NCBI GenBank assembly: GCA_027013265.1
Contig: JALUXQ010000246.1
Span: forward strand, 1 to 5,100
From: Campylobacteraceae bacterium
GTDB taxonomy: Bacteria > Campylobacterota > Campylobacteria > Campylobacterales > Sulfurospirillaceae
Length of the DNA stretch: 5,100 bases
Reading direction: 5' to 3'
Part shown: piece by piece, positions 1 to 5,100 of the stretch
Numbering within the stretch: the stretch's first letter is position 1
Layout of the letters: each line of letters starts with the position of its first letter
Notes under the pieces: model-generated
What the model was told of the DNA's origin: nothing
What the model saw: the letters and a program-made list of their open reading frames with translations, nothing else
The model's database searches: none
Made by a program: the position numbers and the translations under genes

Positions 1-126
1 ATATATGGCATAGATGCTGCACTTGGAGTTATACAATATACACACATTGCTGGTATAATTATGCTTGTGTTTGTTATGTTTCTACACAAAAAAGGATATA
101 GAAAATTTTCTTTACAAAAGGTTTAG
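1..126 (+). CDS. C-terminal end of an unidentified membrane protein (5' truncated by window edge)
   Basis: The frame starting at base 1 is open for 41 codons and ends at TAG 124-126. The visible residues include a hydrophobic stretch (about codons 16-28, HIAGIIMLVFVMF) followed at once by a basic tail (HKKGYRKFSLQKV). This is the usual look of a last transmembrane helix with a positively charged cytoplasmic end. The 3' stop lies only three bases before the start of the next gene on the same strand, so the two are probably co-transcribed and translationally close. Too little is present to name a family, and I do not recognise the sequence. That it is coding rests on the open frame, the membrane-helix pattern and the tight spacing to the next gene. 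Confidence 0.6.
   Translation: MYGIDAALGVIQYTHIAGIIMLVFVMFLHKKGYRKFSLQKV
117..121 (+). promoter_or_regulatory. Ribosome binding site of the LhgO-like gene
   Basis: AAAGG lies 8 bases before the ATG at 130 and inside the last codons of the upstream gene. It supports ATG 130 as the start and fits translation of this gene as a downstream member of an operon. Confidence 0.55.
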
Positions 127-129
127 TAG

Positions 130-1317
130 ATGATATATGACTATCTTATAATCGGCGGGGGAATTATAGGTTTAAATATAGCAAGAGCTTTGAAGTTGCA
201 ATGCGTTGATGCTAGAGTTAAAGTGATAGAAAAAGAGCCCGAGGTAGGTATGCACAGCAGTGGACGAAATAGCGGTGTGCTTCATGCTGGATTTTATTAT
301 AGTGCTGATTCTCTAAAGGCAAAGTTTACCCGTGATGGCAATGCAAGTATGCATAAATTTTGCAAAGAGAGAAATCTTCGTATAAATGAGTGTGCCAAAG
401 TTGTTGTAGCACAAAATGACAAAGAGGTAGAGGGATTAGAGGAGTTAAAAAGAAGAGGAGAGACAAACGGGGTTGAGCTTACTTGGATAAGCCAAGAGGA
501 GCTCAATAAAAAATTTCCTCTCATAAAGACGCACCAAAAAGCCATTTTTTCTCCAACAACTGCCACTATTGATCCCAAAGAGGTGACTATGGAGTTCAAA
601 AAATATGTGCAGGAGTTAGGAGTTGAAATATCGACCAATACCTCTTATGAAAAAAGAACATATGAGCATGAAATCCAAACAAACCAAGGAGTCATGAGGT
701 TTAAAAAGCTGATAAATTGTGCAGGCTTATATGCTGATAAGATAGCAAAAGATTTTGGTTTTGGGCATAGATATACGATAATTCCATTTAAAGGAATCTA
801 TCTTAAAGATAAGCACAACCTCTGTGGACTCACAACAAATGTCTATCCCGTTCCAAATCTGGCAAATCCTTTTTTAGGAGTGCACTACACCTATGCCGTC
901 GAAGATGACAGCAAGATAGGGCCAACTGCCATACCAGCTTTTTGGAGAGAAAATTATAGAGGATTTGATAATTTTAGCTTAAGTGAAATGACAGAGATTT
1001 TATACTACGAGGCTAAACTTTTTCTTACCAATGCTTTTGGTTTTAGAAATCTAGCCATAAGTGAAGTGAAAAAGTACTCGAAATCATATATCTTAAACTT
1101 AGCAAAAGGGTTAACAAAACCACTGAACATGAGTGGATTTGACTCATGGAGCACCCCAGGAATTAGAGCACAACTGTTAGACACCAAAACACTAGAACTC
1201 GTGCAGGATTTTGTGGTAGAAGGAGATGAGGTGAGCGTACATGTGTTAAATGCAGTGAGCCCAGCCTTCACCTCCTCTATCCCATTTTCACAATGGGTAG
1301 TGGATAAATATCTTTAA
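130..1317 (+). CDS. lhgO: FAD-dependent oxidoreductase, L-2-hydroxyglutarate oxidase (LhgO/L2HGDH)-like
   Basis: This 395-residue protein belongs to the DAO (D-amino acid oxidase-like) flavoprotein superfamily and most resembles LhgO/YgaF and L2HGDH. Those enzymes oxidise L-2-hydroxyglutarate to 2-oxoglutarate and pass electrons to the respiratory chain. Seen directly: an N-terminal Rossmann dinucleotide motif GGGIIG (residues 9-14) with the ribose-binding acidic residue E34 ending beta-2; the family block HSSGRNSGVLHAGFYY (42-57), matching the H-x-x-G-x-N-S-G-V-x-H-x-G-x-Y-Y signature; LINCAGLYAD (194-203) of the FAD site; and a C-terminal TPGIRAQ segment (342-348) followed by HVLNAVSPA (371-379), the second half of the FAD site. 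It is slightly shorter than E. coli LhgO (about 420 residues) but complete. The start is set by the Rossmann fold beginning at once and by the AAAGG site. It probably sits in an operon with the membrane protein upstream. Substrate is inferred from family; another 2-hydroxyacid is possible. Confidence 0.85.
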   Translation: MIYDYLIIGGGIIGLNIARALKLQCVDARVKVIEKEPEVGMHSSGRNSGVLHAGFYYSADSLKAKFTRDGNASMHKFCKERNLRINECAKVVVAQNDKEVEGLEELKRRGETNGVELTWISQEELNKKFPLIKTHQKAIFSPTTATIDPKEVTMEFKKYVQELGVEISTNTSYEKRTYEHEIQTNQGVMRFKKLINCAGLYADKIAKDFGFGHRYTIIPFKGIYLKDKHNLCGLTTNVYPVPNLANPFLGVHYTYAVEDDSKIGPTAIPAFWRENYRGFDNFSLSEMTEILYYEAKLFLTNAFGFRNLAISEVKKYSKSYILNLAKGLTKPLNMSGFDSWSTPGIRAQLLDTKTLELVQDFVVEGDEVSVHVLNAVSPAFTSSIPFSQWVVDKYL

Positions 1318-3587
1318 ATATTTTCTCTTACTATCTTTACGGCTTTGACCATATTTTTAAGACTTGGTTTCACCTCTTCCCATTTTCTCGTCTTTAGTCC
1401 ACAATCTGGATTTATCCAAAGCTGTTCTTTTGGTAAAACTTCGAGCAAAAGCTCTATCTGTTTTACCATCTCTTCCACACTCGGAACTCTAGGAGAGTGG
1501 ATGTCGTAAACTCCTGGACCCACCTCTTGCTTATAGCCTACTTTTTTGAAGATTTTTAAAAGCTCATTTCCACTTCTTGCAGTCTCTATCGTGATGACAT
1601 CTGCATCCATCGCCTCTATGGTTTTTATGATGTCATTAAATTCACTATAGCACATGTGAGTGTGAATCTGTGTCTCAAGTCTAGCTGTACTGACGCATAT
1701 TTTGAAGTTTTCAACTGCCCATTTTTCATAAGTTGGAATCTTGCTTTCTCTTAGCGGATACCCCTCTTTAAATGCAGCTTCATCGACCTGTATGATTTTT
1801 ATACCTGCATTTTGCAAATCATTTACTTCATCGCTTAAGGCAACTGCTATCTCTTTTGCCACTTCATCTCTTGGTTTGTCATCTCTTACGAAAGACCAGT
1901 TTAGTATAGTCACAGGACCTGTTAACATACCCTTCATGATTTTGTCTGTTTTGCTTTGTGCGTATGTTATCCATTCAGTTGTCATAGGCTTTGGACGACT
2001 TATATCTCCATATATAAACGGAGGTTTTACACATCTGCTTCCATAACTCTGCACCCATCCGTTTTGACTAAAGCCGTAGCCACTTAGTTGCTCGCCAAAG
2101 TACTCAACCATATCATTTCTCTCAGGTTCACCATGCACTAAAACTTCTAGTCCAATCTCATCTTGAAATGTCACGCATTCATCTATGTAGTTTTTCATGG
2201 CATTTACATAAGCATCTTTGGAGATTAGGTTATTTTTATATTCCCTTCTTGCTACTCTTATCTCTGAAGTTTGAGGAAATGAGCCGATAGTAGTGGTTGC
2301 TAAATCTTTATATCCTAAAAGTTCTCTTTGTATCTTTATCCTCTCTTTAAACTCTCCGTCTCTTTTGAATTTTGCTAGATTTTTGACTCTGTTTTGAGTT
2401 GTCTTATCATGTATCCTAGAGGATTTTTTTCTACTCTCATTTGCCTCTTTATTTTTTTTCACATATTCTCTCATTTTTTCATCTAGCGAATTGTGACCAT
2501 AGAAAAATAGTTTTGATATGAGTGAAATTTCATCTAATTTCTCAGCTGCATAGCTAAGCCAGTTTTTTATCTCGCCGTCCATTTTTTCTTCGTATTTTAG
2601 GGTAAAAGGAGTGTGTAGTAGTGAACAAGATGAACTTACCAAGATATTTTGTGTGTCAACTGTAGAATTTATCTCATTTAGCAAGTTTAGTGTCTTTTCA
2701 AAGTCGTTTTTCCAGATATTTCTGCCATCAACTACGCCAGCTATGAGTTTTTTCCCACTTTTTCTTATATATGGCAAGCTTTGAAGATTTTCCTTACCAT
2801 GCACAAAGTCAAGCCCTAATCCCCAGATTGGAGTGTTGGTTAAGATTTTTGTAGCTTCATTTGAGTGTTCAAAATATGTGCTTACCACTATCTTTACATG
2901 TGGAGATGCATTTGAGAGTCTATCATAAGTTGTCTTTATGAGGCTTAGTACTTTTGTATCTAAATCTTTGACAAATATAGGCTCGTCTATCTGAAGAGTG
3001 ATATCGTTATCTAGCTTACCTATCTCTTTTATAACCTCTTCATAAGCTGGCAAAATTTTTCCAAAAAGCTCATAAGCATCACCTCCATCATCTCTCTTGG
3101 AGAGTCCCAAAAATGTCAAAGGTCCTATAAGATTAATCTTGGTTTTTATACCTAGCTCTTTTGCTTCGAGGTACTCATCTGTGATTTTTTTAGCATTTGC
3201 TTTGAAGCTATCATCAAGTGAGAGTTCAGGCACTATATAGTGATAGTTTGTGTTGAACCACTTTGTCATCTCCATAGCAGTGTGAGTTTTATCACCTCTA
3301 GCCATAGCAAAGTACAACTCTTCATCTCTTAAATCTTCAAATCTTTTTGGTATCGCACCAAGAAGTATAGCGGTGTCAAGCATATTGTCGTACAGTGAAA
3401 AGTCGTTTGAACTGATATAGTCTATACCCGCATTTTTTTGGTACATCCAATGTCTTTTTTTAAGCTCACTTGCAACTTTTTGCACCTCTTTAAATGGGAC
3501 TTTTTTAGCCCAAAAACTCTCTAAAACTTTTTTAAGTTCTCTCTGCTCTCCGATTCTTGGAAAGCCTACTATATAATTTTTTGACAT
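1314..3587 (-). CDS. metE: 5-methyltetrahydropteroyltriglutamate--homocysteine methyltransferase (cobalamin-independent methionine synthase)
   Basis: This 757-residue cytoplasmic enzyme transfers the methyl group of 5-methyltetrahydrofolate-polyglutamate directly to homocysteine, the last step of methionine synthesis, without vitamin B12. The length matches E. coli MetE (753) and numbering runs three ahead of it. All four zinc ligands are present: H644 and C646 (in HTHMCYSEF), E668 (in TIETARSGNE) and C729 (in NPDCGLKTRKW). So are homocysteine contacts I434-S436 (TIGSFPQT), E487 (HGEPERND) and D602/E608 (QVDEAAFKEG), folate-side W564 (TILNWSF) and the proposed acid H697 (YDIHSPRVPS). The N-terminal half begins with the typical GFPRIG...RELKK. 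Start ATG 3587-3585 has AGGA 6 bases upstream and aligns with the family start. It is convergent with the LhgO-like gene, overlapping it by four bases. It stands as a single transcription unit behind the MCP terminator. Runs of T7 and T8 inside the gene leave the frame intact. Confidence 0.98.
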   Translation of the reverse strand: MSKNYIVGFPRIGEQRELKKVLESFWAKKVPFKEVQKVASELKKRHWMYQKNAGIDYISSNDFSLYDNMLDTAILLGAIPKRFEDLRDEELYFAMARGDKTHTAMEMTKWFNTNYHYIVPELSLDDSFKANAKKITDEYLEAKELGIKTKINLIGPLTFLGLSKRDDGGDAYELFGKILPAYEEVIKEIGKLDNDITLQIDEPIFVKDLDTKVLSLIKTTYDRLSNASPHVKIVVSTYFEHSNEATKILTNTPIWGLGLDFVHGKENLQSLPYIRKSGKKLIAGVVDGRNIWKNDFEKTLNLLNEINSTVDTQNILVSSSCSLLHTPFTLKYEEKMDGEIKNWLSYAAEKLDEISLISKLFFYGHNSLDEKMREYVKKNKEANESRKKSSRIHDKTTQNRVKNLAKFKRDGEFKERIKIQRELLGYKDLATTTIGSFPQTSEIRVARREYKNNLISKDAYVNAMKNYIDECVTFQDEIGLEVLVHGEPERNDMVEYFGEQLSGYGFSQNGWVQSYGSRCVKPPFIYGDISRPKPMTTEWITYAQSKTDKIMKGMLTGPVTILNWSFVRDDKPRDEVAKEIAVALSDEVNDLQNAGIKIIQVDEAAFKEGYPLRESKIPTYEKWAVENFKICVSTARLETQIHTHMCYSEFNDIIKTIEAMDADVITIETARSGNELLKIFKKVGYKQEVGPGVYDIHSPRVPSVEEMVKQIELLLEVLPKEQLWINPDCGLKTRKWEEVKPSLKNMVKAVKIVRENI

Positions 3588-3593
3588 AGTTAT

Positions 3594-3597
3594 TCCT
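3594..3597 (-). promoter_or_regulatory. Ribosome binding site of metE
   Basis: On the minus strand AGGA (reverse complement of tcct) is followed by 6 bases and then the ATG at 3587. It is the only purine-rich site at the right distance and confirms the chosen metE start. Confidence 0.6.
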
Positions 3598-3612
3598 ATT
3601 AATTTAATTTTT

Positions 3613-3633
3613 TGTATATTTTGTGAAATTATG
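3613..3633 (-). promoter_or_regulatory. Candidate -10 region(s) of the metE promoter
   Basis: Two hexamers on the minus strand resemble a sigma70 -10 box: CATAAT at 3633-3628 and TATACA at 3618-3613. The surrounding sequence is almost pure A/T, as is common for Campylobacterota promoters that lack a strong -35. Neither has a clear TTGACA at 16-18 bases. Either would give a short leader (about 15-40 nt) and would place the inverted repeats further upstream outside the transcript. This is weak evidence from AT-rich sequence. Confidence 0.25.
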
Positions 3634-3669
3634 AAAAATTAATAGAAAAGTGGAGGGTGGACGCCAGTT

Positions 3670-3728
3670 CTTCTAAAGGCAAAATATGTGCAATAGTACG
3701 GACATCTAGGGATAAAAGTATTTAGAAG
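3670..3728. repeat. Inverted repeat CTTCTAAA ... TTTAGAAG
   Basis: An exact 8-base inverted repeat has arms at 3670-3677 and 3721-3728 separated by 43 bases. The core TTCTAAA/TTTAGAA recurs at 3825-3831 and 3853-3859, giving four copies in alternating orientation within about 190 bases. It could be an RNA stem, a regulator-binding site, or a coincidence of AT-rich DNA. Confidence 0.4.
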
Positions 3729-3742
3729 CAAAATCAATCTAG

Positions 3743-3757
3743 TCTTTAGCCTAAAGA
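3743..3757. repeat. Small perfect hairpin TCTTTA-GCC-TAAAGA
   Basis: Six-base perfect arms at 3743-3748 and 3752-3757 enclose a three-base loop. No U run follows on either strand, so it is not an intrinsic terminator. It may be part of a larger structured element or a compact operator-like palindrome. Confidence 0.35.
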
Positions 3758-3828
3758 TACAGTTACAGTGACAAGGTTTCGTATTTTGTAGTAGAATTTT
3801 CTCTTTTAGTGATTTGTAAGAGAGTTCT

Positions 3829-3886
3829 AAAAAAGGGTGCTTTAAGTTGACATTTAGAACAGTTAACACAAAGCACCCCTTTTTTT
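3829..3886 (-). terminator. Intrinsic terminator of the MCP gene (symmetrical, potentially bidirectional)
   Basis: GGGTGCTTT (3835-3843) pairs perfectly with AAAGCACCC (3870-3878). After a 2x2 internal loop a second stem, GTTGAC (3846-3851) with GTTAAC (3862-3867), closes with one G-U pair around a 10-base loop. On the minus strand the stem is followed by six T (3834-3829) and lies 22 bases past the MCP stop at 3909, as expected for its terminator. On the plus strand it is followed by C and seven T (3880-3886), so it could also stop transcription coming from the metE side. No plus-strand gene is seen that needs it. Confidence 0.85.
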
Positions 3887-4714
3887 GCTGGAATTATACC
3901 ATATTTTTTTATGTGTGGAAAGTCTCTAGTTTTGTATTGAGTTGGTCAGTTAGTGCATTTAGGTGTTCAGCCGCACTTGCTATCTCCTCTACACTTCTTG
4001 CATTTGTGCTTGATAGGTCATTTACCTCTATGATTTTACTCACGATTTGCTCTATGTTTGCATTCGTATCTTCAAAATCTTTTACAGTTTTGTCGCTCAC
4101 TCTTACTGTCCGCTCGCCCATAGTCACTATCGTGTTTATCTTATTTTCAACATTTTGAGCGGTATTTGCCAACTCTTGTATCTCTTTTGAGTTTTCACCC
4201 ATCTTCATGGATGCATCAGTGATAGCTTGGACTATCACATTTATGGTGGCATTTATCTCTATGAGGGATTTTTGAGTGCGTTCAGCTAATTTTCTTACTT
4301 CATCAGCAACTACTGCAAAGCCTCTTCCATGCTCTCCTGCACGAGCTGCCTCTATGGCTGCATTTAGCGCTAAGAGGTTTGTTTGGTCTGCTATGTCGCT
4401 TATAACAGTCAGTATGGTTTTTACTTCGGCTGCATCACTTGAGAGTGTCTCCATGTTTTGGGCAAGTTCTATCTCCACCTGAGATGTCTCTTGCACTTTT
4501 GATGTAAGAGCGATGACATCATCTTTTGCAGTTTTAAGACTTTGGTTTGCTTTTATGATATCTTTTTTACTCTCTTGCGCACTCTTTACTGCCTCTTTTA
4601 TCTCCTCTTGGATATCTCTTGCTTTTGAAGTTGTTTGCTTTACGATTTCGACTGAGTTTTCTACATTTTTGCCGACACTAAGAGCCGTAGTCGAAAGCTC
4701 TGCAGATATAGAGG

Positions 4715-4721
4715 ATTTTCA
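4715..4721 (-). other. Frameshift site 2 in the MCP gene (A4 run)
   Basis: On the minus strand AGT GAA AAT CCT leads out of MCP-like sequence, while the other frame begins TGA AAA TCC TCT and continues as good MCP helix (KSSISAELSTTALSVGKNV). One added A in the GAAAAT run yields S-E-K-S-S-I-S-A-E-L and restores a continuous helix. This indel has the opposite sign to the one at 4979-4985. Confidence 0.75.
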
Positions 4722-4978
4722 CTAGAGGTCTCTTTTGTCTCTGATATAAAACTTCTTAGTGTTTTGACAACGCTTGATGTGTTTTGTGAGATTTCTGCTA
4801 TCTCATTTTTACCCTCTATATATAAATCATGACTAAAATCAAGTTTGCCAAGTTTGCCTAGAAAGTTGTGTATATCTTTGATAGGACTTAGTATCTTGTT
4901 TATGATTCCAAAAGATATAAGAGTTAAAAGTATGATTAAGATAGATAATATACTAACTATATCTACGGTGTTCGCTAC

Positions 4979-4985
4979 TTTTTTT
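4979..4985 (-). other. Frameshift site 1 in the MCP gene (A7 run)
   Basis: On the minus strand the codons AAT AAA AAA AGT run into stop TAG shortly after. Removing one A from the seven-A run gives AAT AAA AAA GTA GCG and joins the periplasmic segment to TM2 in one frame. The run therefore carries one extra A relative to the inferred intact gene. Confidence 0.75.
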
Positions 4986-5100
4986 ATTTATATCTAAAGA
5001 GGTAAAGTTTAACTCTGTTTTATGCTCTTTAATCCATATATTTAACTGTTTTGATAGTTTGTCAACATAGGGGATCAAACTGCTCCATAATGACATTTCC

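Larger units (their letters stand above)
3588..3828. other. metE upstream intergenic region, no convincing gene
   Basis: About 240 bases separate metE from the terminator of the MCP gene. The stretch nearest metE (3588-3645) is extremely AT-rich and probably holds its promoter. The rest (3650-3828) is less AT-rich and carries inverted repeats (CTTCTAAA 3670-3677 with TTTAGAAG 3721-3728, and a small hairpin at 3743-3757). It also carries a minus-strand open frame with clustered cysteines that ends at 3639. I could not match it to a known riboswitch or housekeeping RNA. Confidence 0.5.
3909..5100 (-). pseudogene. Methyl-accepting chemotaxis protein, frameshifted twice and cut by the right window edge
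   Basis: This is a membrane chemoreceptor that would signal to CheA/CheW. Reading leftward from 5100, the first frame encodes a predicted periplasmic stub (MSLWSSLIPYVDKL...) to an A7 run at 4985-4979. There the sense passes to a second frame, 4978 to about 4717, giving TM2 (VDIVSILSILIILLTLISF), HAMP (from SPIKDIHNFLGKL) and its exit helix (IAEISQNTSSVVK). At the A4 run 4719-4716 it returns to the first frame, open from 4718 to TAA 3911-3909. That part holds the coiled-coil signalling domain with the conserved tip DQTNLLALNAAIEAARAGE and GRGFAVVADEVRKLAERT. The second frame needs one base fewer at A7 and one more at A4 to rejoin. The N-terminus and TM1 lie outside the window. Without frameshift correction, only a soluble C-terminal piece (for example from GTG 4496) would be called. 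True decay, phase variation and sequence error are all possible. Confidence 0.85.

Noticed and set aside
1281..1297. CCCATT-TTCAC-AATGGG inverted repeat as terminator of the convergent genes
   Set aside because: It has a perfect 6-bp stem but no U run follows on either strand. It is inside the LhgO-like coding sequence and is probably fortuitous.
1741..2046. Plus-strand open frame opposite metE, and similar frames opposite the LhgO-like and MCP genes
   Set aside because: They lie entirely on the antisense strand of well-supported genes, have no ribosome site or recognisable domain, and show the compositional mirror of the real protein.
3641..3680. SAM-I riboswitch-like string on the plus strand (GTGGAGGG)
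   Set aside because: The resemblance stops after a few bases, the rest of the conserved core is missing, and it faces away from metE with no plus-strand gene downstream.
3600..3870. Cobalamin riboswitch in the minus-strand leader of metE
   Set aside because: A short CACTGTAA match (around 3770) recalls the riboswitch core, and metE is a classic target. There is no B12 box (CAGGAGACCTGCC-like) and no GGGAA/GGTG-AA elements at the right positions.
3640..3886. Housekeeping RNA (RNase P, SRP RNA, tmRNA, 6S) on the plus strand ending at the T7 terminator
   Set aside because: None of the conserved cores of RNase P, SRP RNA or tmRNA is present, and the 6S closing stem with large bubble could not be built by eye.
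3909..3930. CheR/CheB docking pentapeptide (NWETF type) at the MCP C-terminus
   Set aside because: The end reads KLETFHT. It shares ETF with the pentapeptide but lacks the tryptophan and the flexible linker, and it is continuous with the coiled coil.
4715..4985. Programmed ribosomal frameshifting producing one MCP from two frames
   Set aside because: It would need a +1 event at A7 and a -1 event at a site without a slippery heptamer. Chemoreceptors are not known to be made this way, so mutation, slippage or error is simpler.

Overview
The window is AT-rich and gene-dense. It looks like a chromosome fragment from a Campylobacterota (Epsilonproteobacteria) species, possibly Sulfurimonas- or Arcobacter-like. 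This rests on codon and base composition, the lysine/isoleucine-rich proteins and the style of the chemoreceptor signalling domain. It is inference from pattern memory, not a database match.

Layout, left to right. (1) At 1-126 (+) is the C-terminal end of a membrane protein whose start lies outside the window. (2) Three bases later, at 130-1317 (+), is a complete FAD-dependent oxidoreductase of the L-2-hydroxyglutarate oxidase (LhgO/YgaF, DAO superfamily) type, probably in one operon with (1). (3) Tail-to-tail with it, sharing four bases of stop codon, is metE at 1314-3587 (-), a complete cobalamin-independent methionine synthase with all zinc, substrate and acid/base residues in place. (4) An intergenic stretch of about 320 bp (3588-3908) holds the metE leader, several inverted repeats, an unconvincing Cys-rich reading frame and a strong intrinsic terminator. 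(5) At 3909-5100 (-) is a methyl-accepting chemotaxis protein (MCP), cut by the right edge. Its reading frame is broken twice by single-base indels of opposite sign, both in or beside A runs, so the MCP domains (periplasmic stub, TM2, HAMP, signalling hairpin) lie in two frames.

The genes do not form one pathway. Methionine synthesis, metabolite repair or 2-hydroxyacid oxidation, and chemotaxis are neighbours only. I see no mobile element, CRISPR array, tRNA or rRNA, and no convincing new multi-gene system. The observations most worth a second look are the double, net-compensating frameshift in the MCP and the structured DNA between the MCP terminator and metE.
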